NCBI GenBank assembly: GCA_016858145.1
Contig: JAEHOE010000019.1
Span: 248,001 to 312,000 of the forward strand
Direction of reading: 5' to 3'
DNA length: 64,000 bases
Source: Edaphochlamys debaryana
Taxonomy: Eukaryota; Chlorophyta; Chlorophyceae; Chlamydomonadales
Positions 22,338 to 35,153 of this stretch are shown here, piece by piece (the first letter of the stretch is position 1; the number at the start of each line of letters is the position of its first letter). The position numbers were made by a program, and so were the translations under genes. The notes under the pieces are model-generated. The model was given only the letters and a program-made list of their open reading frames with translations, was not told the origin of the DNA and did not search any database.

Positions 22338-24147
22338 AGGGAAGCCGGAGGACGCGGGGCGGCGGGGCTTCGTCGCCGTGCTGTGGCCAGGGGCGGAGCA
22401 CTCGGACGTGCGGGAGTTGGCCACGGACCACGACACGAGCAAAAGCGTTAGGCGCAGGAGCTGGGCAGGGCCCTGAAGGCCTGAATGCTGAGGCCTGGCC
22501 GATGTCCTGAAAAGACGAGGGCCGCTCTGGCCCAGATGCGAATTAGATGCCGTTGAGCCGAGCGGTTTTTGCGGGGCCTTGGGAATAAGGTCCCTGGCTG
22601 GAGCAGGCGGTCAATGGCGGTCAGCGTTGGGTTCATGGGTTGTGAGGGGCTTTTTGGTCCTGTACGCCCACTGAGTGATGGGGTCCAAAGCCCACCAAGC
22701 AGAGAGTAAGCATGGCACTGTCCATCGTTGTTGTGAGGTCTTGAGGGTGTGTTCACCGCCCTCAGCCTTTGGGTGTGTTGAGAGAAGAGTGAGCAGAGAG
22801 AGAGACCTCGGGAGAGGGAGAACGAGACGCATTGTCACGTTGCTTGGGATCCAGAGTATTCATAGACTTGCCCTGCATTGTCAAGCTCCTTGACTGTCTT
22901 GTGCTCAGGCAGTGGTACCATTGTGAGTACGTGTGAGGTGAATGGCCCTTCGGCTAAACCTTTGGAACCCCCACTATAGCGTTGTTTGGTCAAGCCGTTT
23001 GGCATCGCGAGCGCCTGTACAGCACTAGGTGGCGCCTGGCCTTGTTTGTGATGATGGCCGCATGGTTTTGACGCTGTCGTACGAGAGAAGATCACCCTAA
23101 ACGTGTTCCTGGTTCGATGAGCTGGAAGGCTTGAAGCTTGAAGAGAAGACAACTACTGGTATCTTGAGAGAGGTTTGCCCGGCAGCAGGCGGGCGGGCCG
23201 AGGATGACGGGTTGTGTAACGGAGAGCAGACCCAGACTTCCCCCTACGTCCCTTCCCCTCTTCGGCTGGTGTGCCAGACCCGGCCAGATGCACGTTGCTT
23301 TGACCTTACCTCTCTTCCAGTCAACAGGGGGTCGCAGCGGTCGGGACTAGGCAGTAAGAGCAAGCTCAAGGGAAGCTAAAGGTTACATAAGCAGGCTGGG
23401 GACGCAGCACACAGGGGGAAAGGGGATGAGTGACACGGCGTTGCGCCGAGTTGGGGACCCCGAGCAAGCCCCACAAGGCTCCCCGACAAGGCCCCGAGCT
23501 CTATCAATGCCCCTTATTGTACACCTCCAGTTGGAAGCAACCGCGGCTTGGTGCAGGAGTTAGCTTCCGCACGAACCCTGACTTCGCGGCCACGCCGACA
23601 TCAGCCCACTCGCCACCTGCGACTCTCCCGCTTTCGCGCTTATCTACTTGCTTACACATGTGTGCTTTGTTTCTGAACAGCCCCCAAACCTTCAGCCTGT
23701 TGCGTCGCTTTACGCTGGAAGGCTTACTCCACCCACTCGCGGCAAGCCCAAATCACGAGCAACACTTTTACTAGATTGGTATCAAGCTAGAGTTGGCCGC
23801 AGGTAGGGGCTGCGCAAACGCGGGTGGTGCTTTCGGCCATGCTGTGCAGCTCGACAGGTTCTTGCCGGCTGTGCGCACTGCGTCATGCTGTTCGTCAAAA
23901 CTACCGTCGCCGCACCCTGAGCGAGCCACCGTGTGTGCCCGCACCCCGATTGCAGTCGCGCAGGGCGCCCTTGCGGACCTCGCGGCACCACCTCTGTATC
24001 CAGGCATCGCACAACTTTACTGTTGCTAGTCATAAACCTGGGCCCTGGGCAGCCAGGGCGCCAGCGCCCTCCGTAGCGAGGGTGGGGTTCGTGCCGGCCT
24101 CCTGACGCGGGGGCTGGGCAACCCGTGCCCAACAACGCTGAGCCACA
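22338..24147. other. PTOX 3' UTR and intergenic region
   Basis: The 3' UTR probably runs to the TGTAA at 23215-23219, about 880 bases beyond the stop. The rest, to 24147, should hold the promoter of the ankyrin/RING gene. It has a lower GC feel than the coding parts, and small open frames here show no family features. Confidence 0.45.
23215..23219 (+). terminator. TGTAA poly(A) signal, PTOX
   Basis: First TGTAA noticed downstream of the PTOX stop (22335-22337); the distance is long but within the habit of volvocine 3' UTRs. Confidence 0.45.
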
Positions 24148-27100
24148 ATGGGCAACGGGGCCTCCTGCATTCCCGTCATTGCGGCGGAGGACGGGACGGA
24201 GGGGGACCTTCTCGAGAAGCTGTATGACCACCCGGGGCTGCTGACACGCCCGGTCCGGCCTCTCGCGGCGCTGGGAGGCAGCGACACCCAGACTTGGGTC
24301 CACCTGTGGTGAGTCCGCGCGGCGTCACGTGCCTTACCCAACTCCACCCTCGTGCCCCCGGCTCCCGTCCCGTTTACTGCCTGTCAAGCCGTTCCACCTG
24401 CACGCCGCCTTCCCCACAGCCCCTAGCCTGCCTCCCAGACCAACCCCCGCCGGCGCAGCCCAGCCCCACCCCCTTCGCCGGTCCCCCGCAAACCCCCTCA
24501 ACCACCCCCGCCACCTCCGCAGGTGTGAGCGCGGGCAGGTCCTGGAGCTGCAGCGTGCGTTCGAGTGGCTCGCCACGTCACCGCTGCCAGTGGTCCGGGA
24601 GGCGCTGCGGCCCTACTGCCGGCGCGCGGGGCTGCCTCCCCCCGCCTGCCCCCTGGATGGAGTGCGGCTGGCGGCAGACATGGCCAACAGCAGGGGTGGG
24701 ACGGCAGGGGGGATCGGAGCCGACGGGCGCTTTGACTTGGAGCTGGGCGGCTGAGGGCGGGGTAGCGATGCACGGGAGGGTTGTGAAGGGCACAGGTGGC
24801 CGCTGGGCTTGCTGCAGACCTGTACCGGCAGCTCAGATGTACGACTGGGTAACGCGCTGGGAGGTATAACATAAGAGCCACGGAGAAAGCGGGAAGACAG
24901 TGTGGGCAGCACGCGGAGCCCTTGGTTGGCACGTCGGCACCCGCTCACGCGCCGTGCTTTTTACCGCCTCCACACCTGCCACAGGCCAGACGCCTCTGAT
25001 GCTGGCCTGCGCCGCGGGCTGCCCCCGGCTGGTTCAGTACCTCATAGACCAGGTGGGGGTGGTGTAGGGGGATGGGGGAACTGTACTCGCAGGGGCCGTG
25101 CAGCGTGGCCAGGGGGATGGGGGACGGGGGCCAAGGAACCCACGGCACGGGCAGAGCAGGATGCAAGGGGCGGGTCATACCGGTGCGAGGGCGATGCCTG
25201 CGATGCCCGACACCCCCGACACACGGTGCTTGCTCGCACCCCGCGGCCCTTTGCCTCCTCCTTCTGCCGCAGGGCGCGGACCTGTGGACCGAGGACGCGG
25301 TGTGCGGCCGCACTGCCCTGCTCTACGCGGCCTCCTCCGGGAGCGCTGAGTGCGTGGCGGCCCTCATGCGGGCGGGGCCGGGGCGGAGGCAGGGACTGAG
25401 GTGAGCTGCGGGGCCGGGCCACAGGGGTGCGGAAGAAGCGCCATCGGAGGGGCCCAGGAGCAGGGGGCTCAGGTGAAGGACAGTGGCCCACAGGATGCTG
25501 CCAAGAGCACTTGCGACGCTTTCTGTGCCCTAGCCCGCCTGTTTCCACCTACGTTTCCTCTGCCGTGCCGTTCCCCCGCCCCTGCAGCTACGTCAACTGC
25601 CCCTCGATGAGCGGTGCCACGGCGGTGAGACGGGGCGCCTGCGCGAACGCATCTGCGCGGGGGCTGGTGCGCGGGGGCGTGTGCCTGATGCCGTTTCACC
25701 AGCAACCCAAGCCCCTCTCACTCGCACACCTCCCTCCCCTCTCCCTCTGCTCCCACCCCTCCCCCTCCCCACCTCCCCACCTCCCCACCCGCCTCCCCCC
25801 CAGCTCCACTACGCCGTGTTCCACTCGGGCCACGACGCCCTTCGCGAGCTGTTGCGCCACCACCCCGCCATCAACGCCGCCACCACCTCCGCGGCCCCGG
25901 GCATACCGACCAAGGTCACCGCGGACGCGGGCGCCACGGCGCTACACGTGGCGGCGGCCCGGGGCAACGTGCGCGCGGCGCAGCTGCTGCTGAGATACTA
26001 CGTGAGGAGGGACGGGCTTGGGGGCATGGGGTCGGAGCGGGGGGCGAAGGAGCTGCGGGGCTGGGGTGCCGAGGAGCTGAGGGTCTGGGTCGCGGTTTGC
26101 TTGGCCGCATGCAGATGGTGGCCCGGGGTGACAAGGGTCTCACAAAGGGGGTACGCGGGGAGCCGAAGAGACCGCGTCTGGCGCGTGGGGCCTGCGGGCG
26201 CCGCCTCAGTTCTGGAGCCAGGGCTGAAGGTTGTGTGGACTTCCGCTTGCCTCTCCCCACCCCACCGACTCGTCCCGCCGCCCTCCTGCACCCGCCTGCA
26301 GGCCTCCCGGCGGCACCCGGGGTTGGAGGACCCACGCCAGGTCCGGAACGCCGCGGGGCGGCAGCCCTGGCAGCTGGCGGCCGCCCACGCGCCCGCGCTG
26401 CGGCGGCTCACAACCATGCTCCACCCGGCGCTGCCGCTGGCGAGGGCACTGGGCGACGAGGGCGCCGCCTCAACCGATAAGGTGGGGCGGGGTGGAGACG
26501 GGAAAGAGGGAGCTGGAATAAGCTATAGCAGAGGCTTAGAAGTGCTCCTGGTTGTTCGAAACACTTTGCAAGCTTGCGGTTGCTGAATGCTTTCAACCAC
26601 TCTGTCAACTCTGCAGGCGAAATGCTCGGGGCCGCCCTCGCTAGCGACGCTGGCGGCGGCGGCGCTGCAGCGGAAGCTGCTGGCCTCCGTCGACGCCGCC
26701 GCCGCCGCCGCCGCCACCGCGGCCACCCCCACCACCGCCGCGGACATCGACGCCGCCGGCCCCTCTTGCTCGTCCGCACCCGCCACCGTCACCGTGCTCC
26801 GCCTGTCCCCCAGCGCCCACCCCGCCCCGCCCACCACCACCCCCATCATCTCCCCCCGACGCTCCGACTCCCCGACCTCACCAGAAGTACGGGCGGCGTC
26901 TAGGCGCGAAGCCAGGGAAGCGCCGGTCCGCAGCTCAGCACCGGCCGACTTCCGGCCTTCTGCAGCGGCGCTCCGCCCCTCGCCACCGCCTCGGCGAAGC
27001 CCTCGACACTCCTCCTCCTCCGGCACTGGCACCACAGCTGGGACTGCCGCAATCCCAGCCGCAGGCACTGCTGGGAGCACCGGTGTGCTTGGGGCGGCAG

Positions 27101-28197
27101 GCGCCGGTGCAGGCGCTGGCGGAGGCACAGCTGACGTGGCATCCTGGGCGCTCCCAGCAGCCATGGCACGCGTCAACGCACGCGCAGCACGCCACGGCCA
27201 GACGCTGCTGGAGGCACGGCCCCCGCACCTGCCACCAGCCAACTCTCAGAGCGCGTCGTCGGGCCCGTCCCTGCTCTTTCCGAGCCCGCGACCCAACGCT
27301 CCTGGACCCGCACACGTCTTGGCGCGTGCTCAGCACCCGCAGGCGGCAGCGGCCTCCTCCGGCGCTGAGCCGTTCCCGTCACAGGGGCACAGCCTGAGCC
27401 TGCGACGGAATGCGCAGCTCGCAGGCGGCGGGCCAGGCCCCGCCGCGCCGGACTCCTTGCTCGCTGCGGCCGCAGCCGCCACAGCCGCGGCGGCAGCAGC
27501 CCAAGCTCGTGCCCCCGCGCCCTCTCCCCCTGCCTCCGCGAACAACGCGCCCACATCGCAGCTCGCCGCTGCGGCCGCCGGCGCTGCGGATCCTGCCGCC
27601 GGCCGCATGCAGCGGCGCGCCACCGCATGCAGCCTGCGCAGCCGCGACGGAGATGGCGACGTCCGGAGAGGGTTCGGCGGCGGGAGCGGGGGGGATTCGC
27701 AGCAATTGCGCCTTCCACAGTTGGCCTCGCCAATGCAGCCCACTTCGCTTGTAAGCGAGGCCAGTAGCAGCGCCTCCGGCGGGGCCAGCGGAGGGCCCGG
27801 CGGGGCTGAGGCTGTCGCCGCCGGCGGCCTCACCCCACGCGGCGCCGTGCGGCCGCTGTCCGGTCCGGCCACGGTCCGGCTCAGCGGTTACCAACCGTCG
27901 CCCACCGGGCGGTTGCCTTCGGCCGGCAAGCGTGCGCTGACGACCAACGGGTTACTGGCGGGCGGAGCCTTCTCGGGAGCTGTGGCTACGGGCGGACAGG
28001 GGGACGACGACGACGAGGGGATGTGCTCCGTGTGCTTTGCGCGGCGTGAGGAGGTGGCGCCGGCGGGCTGCCGGCATGGGCTGTGTGCTACCTGTGCTGC
28101 GCAGCTGTGCCGTGCGGTGGCGTCCAAGCCGCTGCTGTGCCCCTTCTGCCGCCGGCCCGTGAGCGAGTTTGTGCGCGTTGCGGTGGTGGGGGCATAG
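24148..28197 (+). CDS. XB3-type N-myristoylated ankyrin/RING E3 ubiquitin ligase
   Basis: Eight exons fit in phase: 24148-24308, 24523-24695, 24985-25052, 25273-25400, 25588-25624, 25804-26001, 26302-26481, 26617-28197 (841 aa). The start MGNGASC is an N-myristoylation signal with a nearby Cys for palmitoylation, so plasma-membrane anchoring is likely. Residues about 50-300 hold ankyrin repeats: GQTPLMLACAAGCPRLVQYL, GRTALLYAASSGSAECVAAL, LHYAVFHSGHDALRELL, GATALHVAAARGNVRAAQLL. After a long Ala/Ser/Pro/Gly region comes a C3HC4 RING at residues about 785-826 (CSVC..GCRHGLCATC..CPFCR). Myristoylation, ankyrin repeats and a C-terminal RING with a CPFCR ending is the plan of plant XB3/XBAT3 ligases, which act with receptor kinases; the algal role is unknown. 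It is a paralogue of the left-edge gene. Confidence 0.9.
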
Positions 28198-29159
28198 GTG
28201 CGGGCCCTGGATGGGGTGGTATGAGGGCATTAGGAATTTGTACTGAGAACTGCTCTTGGGGCGGAGGAGAACTGTCTCGTTGTCTCGTGAAGATGGGAAT
28301 GGCAAGTGGTGGCTTGGGTCATCACCCACCACTCACGTGCTTGCGGCCGGCAGTGTGGCCTATTGCCGCTAAACACTCCGGGCTTCTTTGTAATAGTAGT
28401 GCCTGTTACGGGTGGCTTGAGGGTTAAGGCCAGTTGAGGCTTCAGTCAGGCTTCAGTCCAGCTCATGCGGCAGGCAATAAAGCGGGCCCGCATTGCTCCA
28501 TGGAGCCCGCAACACCTCTCCACCACCAGCCCGCACCCGTCACAACTTGGCTTGGGGTGAGGGCTGGACATGCAAGCAACCCTCACACGCACCGGCGCAG
28601 AACTTGTCGTGTATAACCTTTACCGAGTATCACGGCTCGCGCATGTTCTCACGACTGTGACCTGGTCGTGTCATGGCGGCCTCTCTGCTGACTTTGGTAT
28701 CCGCGTTGGACGGCATGGCGGAATGCTGGGATTCGGGCGGAAGTGACGTTGCCGACAGGGCGGGCCTTGCCGTGGTGAGGATCTCTGCGGAACACGTGGT
28801 TTGCTGCCACCTCACAGGATCCGCGCATTGGCCGAGGCCAAATTGTGGAAGCAGGGAAGCACAGATCGCCAGGGAGATTTTCATTCCCCACAGTTGCGAA
28901 CCCGCTTCTCCAGCCCCAGGATAGGGCCAATTGGGAGCCCTCAACACCATGAGCATCCCAGGGGGCATCCGGCTCGCTTGCGGTCGGAGCTACGCGCCTA
29001 CGCGACTCGCTGTTCCACCTTAGCCTACCTCAACGGGCCGTCCCGTTGCTCCACGCGCGCATCCGCTCCACCCATCACCCCACACCGCCAGTGCAGCCGC
29101 TGACCCATGACAGCAGCCCGGAGTTCCCTTCCCAAGATCCCATGCTTCCCTCACCGGCC
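28198..29159. other. Convergent 3' region
   Basis: 3' UTR of the ankyrin/RING gene (to about 28410) and, from the other side, the 3' UTR of the minus-strand RGG-rich gene. No gene of its own is visible. Confidence 0.4.
28389..28393 (+). terminator. TGTAA poly(A) signal, ankyrin/RING gene 2
   Basis: TGTAA about 190 bases after the stop at 28195-28197. Confidence 0.65.
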
Positions 29160-31674
29160 TCACGCCCCCACGCTCACGCCCCGCTTGGCCAGCCAGCGCT
29201 CCAGATCCTCCAGCAGCCGCGGCCGCACGCCCAGACCCTCCCCGACCTGCGGCGCCAGGCAGGAGGGGTCATGGGTGTTCAAGGCTGAGCGGGGTCAAGG
29301 GTGGCAATCCCAATTTGGGCCGCACAAGCCCGGGCGCACGCCTGAGCATAAGGAGGAGCGACCCGACCATGAGCTGCAGGCCAACACGGCAGCCTCAATG
29401 CCCCCAAAGGCCCAGAGAGGGTGCGGTCGCAGCCCCACGCGCCGCCACTACCGGTAGGGCCCATGACGCCCGCTCACCAGCTGCGCGTGCAGCGCCGACA
29501 CTCCGTCCACGTCCTCGGCCCTGCGCAGCACCTTGGACAGCTCCGTGGCGGCCTGGGGAATCGCACGGAGGACAGAGGTCAAGAAGAGAGGTTCGGGCAG
29601 CGCACGCGCTGAAGTTGGGCCGCGAGTGACAGGGCTGGAGCGAGCTGCTGGGTGCTGATACGGTGCTGCCAGGGGTGGAGGTCGGGCCGCCTGTCTGGAG
29701 GAGGGTGGCTCCTGGGCGCGACCCAGAAGGCCGCCAGGGACCCCTCTCACGCCCCCTCCCACCCACCCGCCCACCCACCCACCTCGGGGCTGTTGGAGCC
29801 ACGCAGCTCCACCTCCTTGACGTACAGCCGCTGTGGGGGCAGGCAGGGACGCGGACCAAGGAAACCAGTTGCATCCTGGCTCCGCCGCACAAGAGCTCGG
29901 CGAAACAGCGCGCACGGTGCTGAGAGACCGCTACAGCAAAGATAATTGCCACGCCGCTCCCCCGACTCTTGGCCTCGACTCCACCCTTATACCCTGCCAC
30001 TCTGCCCACAAACCCCAGCCTCCCACTCCCATTGCCCCGCTCCCGCTTCCCTCCCACGTCCCACCCCACCCCCACCTGCACCACGGCCACGTGGTCATCG
30101 CTGATCTCGCCCCCCGAGTCCTCTGCCTCCAGGGCCGCCCCCGCCGCCACCTTGCGCATCAGCGAGGGCACCAGGTCCTTGTTGAGCGTGATGTGCAGGG
30201 CCTGGGGGGGAGCCAGTGGTGGCCAAGGCCGGTCGGGGGCCAGGGGCGGGCGGCTTGGAAAACCGTTGACGGGGACTGGCTCGCCTTGCGTCGCCACCTC
30301 CGCACAGGCAAGACCCACACACAACCCAGCGGTTCCGCTGCAGCACCAGCACCAAGGCACCAAGGCACCAGGCCCCGCCGGACCGAGGCCAGGCGGGGTC
30401 CAGGCTGAGTCGCATCTGCCCCCCCCGCGCAAGATCCCACCTCGCGGCTCTCCAGCAGTGCCTCCGCCACCTCCGGGGCGCCCACGGCCGAGGCGTCCTG
30501 TACCAGCGCGAACGCCAACTGCCCATAGCCCAGCGTGGACCAGTCCCAGCCCACGGCGTCGCGCGCCGTCGCGTCTGACCGCAGCAGCTGCAGCGCCTGC
30601 TCCGCCTGCGGTGGTGGTGGTGGGGCGGGGCGGGGAAGTCACAGGGAAGTCGCGGAGGAGTCTTCAGGCAGGCGTGGGGGGGGTTGCGGCGTGACAGGGG
30701 CACGGCAAGGCCGCCTGGAGATACTAGTGGGTGAGCGGGATGTAGGGAAGCGGGTGTCAGTACCGTGGCTGGCGGTCCTGGGGCAGCTGGGTGTGAGCTT
30801 AGGGGGCCCGTGTTCGCGTGTGGGCCCTGGGCCCTCACCTGCCAGGGGTTGGACATGCGGGAGAGGAGGCGGTCCAACTCGTCGCGGCCTGGGGGCGGGG
30901 AAAGGTTAGGGCAACAAGGTAGCTGTGAGAACTATGCGGTGCAGGATTGTGGATGATTTGGAGGAGTGCGTGTGGAAGTGGCGAGTCCTGAGCAGCTGAA
31001 TTGTGGAGCAGGCGGTGAAGCTGGACTGTACGCAAGCCCCACGGCCGACTCACGAGGGAGCAGGCCCTCGGCCAGCTGCTTCTGGAGCCGGTTGTGAATG
31101 GCGTCAAAGGGGTGCACATACTCCCGCTCCTCCTCCCGCCCGTCATCCCGCTCGCGTTCGGAGCTGGACGCGTCCGCAGAGGCCCTCTGCGCCGCCAGCC
31201 CCGCCCCGGCTGCCGCCGCCGCCACGCCAGCGCCAGCTGCTAGCGGCCTTCGGCGGTCCGTGTCATAGGAACCTGCGCCTCGGCGGTCGTAATCCCGCGG
31301 CCCGCTGTAACGGTCAACGTCGCGGTCACGGTCGCGGCCGTAGCTCCGGCCCCGGCCCCCGCCGCGGCCGCCGCCCCGGCCCTCGCCGCGACCACGTGAC
31401 GAGCCGCGACCGCCCCGGCCGCCACCACCTCGAGCTGCGGGTTATGGTGGGTGATGGTGGGGAGAGGAGGGTGGGGAGAGGAGCTGTGAGGGAGTGGCCT
31501 TCAGGGGCTGCGGGGGAACGGCGTCAACCCCTCCGGAAGGTCCACCCTGAGAAGCGACGATTCACGCTCACCGCTTGAACGTCCTCCACCGCCGCTGTAC
31601 CGTGCGGAGACAACCAGTGCAGCACGCGACGTTGCTCCGCTTGTGGCCACCGCTCGCCACCGCGCAACTTGCAT
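29160..31674 (-). CDS. Organelle-targeted RGG-rich protein of unknown family
   Basis: Eight exons fit in phase on the minus strand: 31674-31572, 31434-31054, 30888-30839, 30605-30441, 30201-30076, 29830-29783, 29552-29478, 29246-29160 (344 aa). The first exon (MQVARWRAVATSG..) is Arg/Ala/Ser-rich and lacks acidic residues, like a mitochondrial or plastid presequence. Exon 2 encodes a strong RGG/RG box (RGGGGRGGRGSSRGRG) followed by an Arg/Asp/Tyr-rich stretch, the type of region that binds RNA. The remaining 230 residues look all-helical (FDAIHNRLQKQLAEGLL; ALHITLNKDLVPSLMRKVAA; ATELSKVLRRAEDVDGV), possibly helical repeats. I recognise no family. Organellar RNA metabolism or ribosome assembly is an inference from targeting plus the RGG box. 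The donor/acceptor set is consistent throughout. Confidence 0.7.
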
Positions 31675-34600
31675 GGTTAGCCTTTCGCTGCCCGCTTTGT
31701 GTAGCAATCGTATGTAAAGGTTTATATGTGCCTTATTATCTTGTCACGCATCAGCGGCTTGAGCTTGGAGGGGGCTCGCTGCCACTAGGACGTTGTGGCT
31801 CGAAACAGGCGGCGCGACTTTCGGAGGAACGGGCTCGCCCATGCACGAGCAGGTGGAGTTATCGGTATGCTTGAGCGCCGTGCATATCAAAGCAGTGTGC
31901 TGAACAGGACTCTTGGGTCGGCATGCCGAAACACATTGCAGAGGCGGGGCCCCCCCTCCCCGACGAGACCTGGTTCCGGCAAACCCTAGCCCGTTCTTCC
32001 CCTGCCTCACACCTCCATCGCCAGCACCGGCCCCTGCCTGACTAGGTCAACACATTGCGCACCCCCCACCCCCCACTTCCTCCTCCTGCTTCCTCATTCT
32101 GCTTCCGCCCCCCCTTCTTCCACCCCCCACCCCCGCGCGCCCGACGATCTACGAAACACCATGCGACAGATTGCCCCTTACACACGACCCACAGTGAAGC
32201 ACTCTTCCGCGGGCGCACCCCGGCCCTCTCGCCCTCGTACAGGCAGCCTACGCTTCTCCGGCGGCTCCGGGGTGTGCTGATGGCTATGCTGCCTGCGTCA
32301 CCCCGCTGACATGCGCCTTCGAGCACCATTCCTGAAGCCACTTTCGCTCTGCTTCGGCGGCTCTCCCGCCACTTGTAGGTTGTTTTACGTGTGGCATGGC
32401 GCCCAGGTAACCGCCCAGGTAACCGTTCGAGGCCTTCAAGGTAACACGCAAGCGTGCTTTCCTATTCGCTTCCTACTGCCTGCTTCCATTGTTGCCATGC
32501 CCTGGGCAGCAGGCGGCTGGTTCCCCGGGCCGTGCCCTTGCGCACTCGCTTGCCTGGCACCCCTGTTCTTAACCCCGGCCCTGCGTTAGATTACACGGAG
32601 GCTATGCCCTCCGTGCCTCCGCCCTCTCTTGCAATCTAGCGGGGCCTTCTTGCCGCTCTCCTGTTCTTCTACGTCAGCTCCCCGACACCTTTGTACGCCT
32701 TTGTCGGCTGTTGCCTCGAAAGGTGGCAGCGGTCCTTCACGCGGTGGCCCTGATGGTAAGTGGTGATAAGGTGTCAACCCAGGTTCTCACATCACTTCGC
32801 AGTTCACCTGACACAGGCTGTTTTTACGCTCACGATGGCACACCCCCTTGACAGCGTATCAAAGATCACGCCTCCTATGCGCCGTACACTACGACCGCCA
32901 ACGCCACCGCAACCGAGGGCCGCCGGGAATAGAGGTGGGGGCCCCATGCTCCCATGAACAGAGGCCGTCAATATTGCGGCCGTGCAGAGGCCAGACTGTT
33001 ATCCGACCCGCGACTGCACCCGACTGCACCCAGTAATTTGCAACCCACGCCCTACGCCCACAACAAGGCGCTTCGCGCTACGTTTATGTCTTACCCAAAC
33101 CTGACTTCACCTCCCACAGTCCAAGCTATTGCAACTGCAGCCCGAACACTGCCAGCATGCATGTGGCCACGACACGCTTTATCATGTACCGCCGTCGACA
33201 AGGCCAACCGACGGCCGACCCTTGGGACAGTCAGCCGGGCTTCACCATGCGCGGGTACTACGGAGAACCCTCTTTAGGGGCAGCGGGCAAGGGGTTCCGA
33301 AGGACAACAGTACCGAGCCCCGCGTTCCCTGTATGGTTAGTATCCACAGCCGCCAGACAGCGCGGGTGTTACTGTGCATATTCACGGGCCAGACAATTGC
33401 GCGCGTAATGAACCCAGGGCTACGTACACCGCAAACCTGCTGCGCATGCCCATACCTATCAAAGTCTCACACTGCACAGAAGTCAGGGGCAGAATGCACC
33501 CCCGTTTACGCAGAATGCCTACCCAAGAGTTACACACATGCCTATGCATACGGCTACCTGACGTCAACTCCGCAGTCGCCAGGCCTCGCCATCGACATGC
33601 AATGCAGGGTACTAGCGGCGCTGAGAGTCCGCGCCGTCCTTCTTCACACGCCCGGCGGTCCAATGACCACTTTCCGAGCCCTGGGTCCCGCCAGCACCTG
33701 GGGTGGGACGTACCTAGCCCACCCCATCTGGCCGCCCATGAAGGAAGCAAGACACTGCCACCTTAGCATTCCCTTACGGACCCTATGAAACAGAATGGCA
33801 CTGTCAGTTCCTCCGTACGGCTGGGTCCTCTCAGCCCAGAACTGATGACAGCGCATGAATCCCGTTGAAGCCCCACACGAGTGACAATTCCCGCCCCTGA
33901 TGGCCTTCCGCCTAACTTGCCATCCGGGGCCTGGTATCGGCCGCTAAGCCGAAAGTTTCCCACGTACAAACCTCCCGTACTGCCCTAAGGGTCAGCAACA
34001 TTGATAGAAACGACGAAGTAAGCGTAGCCCAACTGAATAGCCATTGCATCCTCCCCTGACATATCTGGCAGTCCCACGACCCCTCCCGCCTGGCTCCAGT
34101 GTGCATGAGCAGCGCAAAGTACCTGCCAGCTCTGCAGTCACACCAGCCTTAGTCCAAGAGACTTAGATCGGCCGCTCCTACACCATAACCAAGAGACCGC
34201 AACCCCCGCTTGCTTGATTGCCACCAGCGAACCTTGCGTCGGGTCGCACCTCGTGTGTATATGTGTGCAGTCTCCAACAAGGAAGGGCAACGTGTAATCC
34301 CACCGCCAAGAGAGATTATGTAGCCCCTCGACAACCGACAACGTATGACGTGACCTGGAGGTGAGGCACTGAATCGAGCCGCAGGTGCAAACCTTCTCAG
34401 CAGACGCGGCAAAGCTGCATGAGCAAGCTCGCCAGAAGCCGCTCGAGAGGGCTGACATCGGCTGCGCTAAAATGTTGCCGGCTTATGCAGCCGGAAACCG
34501 TAGGCCAAAAGAAGAGCCGGCCCTCCTGTCACCAACACCCAATGTGGCCGCCGCCTGATCCGGCTGGCTAATAACCAATCTGAGATGTGAGCGCCGGCGG

Positions 34601-35153
34601 AGGGCCCATGAGCAATCAACCTGTAATAGAAGCCCCCTGTTCGACCACATCAGAGCCCCCAATAACCGACAAACTGCAACCTGGGGAGCTGCGAGGAGGC
34701 AAAGATGACATAGCCCCCGAGAGCTTTGACCACGAGTAGCGAATACAGCCAAGGCGGTCGAAGCCCCAGAGCCCCCCATCTAAGCGTCGGAAACATCACG
34801 TCCGTTTGAGGCCGAGCATACAATCGTATCACGCAAACCCAAACCGCATAGGCACATGCCCATCCGCTCAGTGCCTTTCGCCCCGACAGCATCCCGCACA
34901 TTGCCAACAACATACTCTTCCCGGCACAAGCCCGCCGGGCATGGATTGAAATGGCTCTAAACGGCATTGCGGTTGAAGCAAAACTGTGGGCTTCGCAGCC
35001 CCGGCTCCCGCCGCCAAGTGTGCTCAGTACGAGACATGGTCATGTGTTCCTCTTGGACCCCCACGAGTCTTCCCTCCCTGCGGTGCGTCCAGCTTGTCAG
35101 ACTTCAAGGAACGCCCCGGTTACATCCAATTCGCAGTACACACTTCTTGGTCA
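31675..35153. other. Large gene-poor stretch
   Basis: About 3.5 kb between the 5' end of the RGG gene and the 3' end of the kinase gene. The part from roughly 33000 to 34950 is visibly less GC-rich than the genes. Open frames here have no domain pattern, no codon-like GC3 bias and no coherent splice sites. Only trivial repeats were noted, e.g. a doubled 12-mer CGCCCAGGTAAC near 32400. It could hide a non-coding RNA or a decayed transposon, but I can support neither. Confidence 0.4.
35120..35124 (-). terminator. Possible TGTAA poly(A) signal, kinase gene
   Basis: TTACA on the plus strand (TGTAA on the minus) only about 30 bases past the kinase stop; unusually close, so the true site may be further on. 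Confidence 0.3.

Noticed and set aside
23430..23774. Small frame upstream of the ankyrin/RING gene
   Set aside because: No domain, no splice partner and no start context; more likely promoter or UTR.
33129..33788. 219-residue plus-strand frame in the gene-poor stretch
   Set aside because: Starts without context, lacks GC3-type codon use and low-complexity style of the neighbours, and shows no motif.
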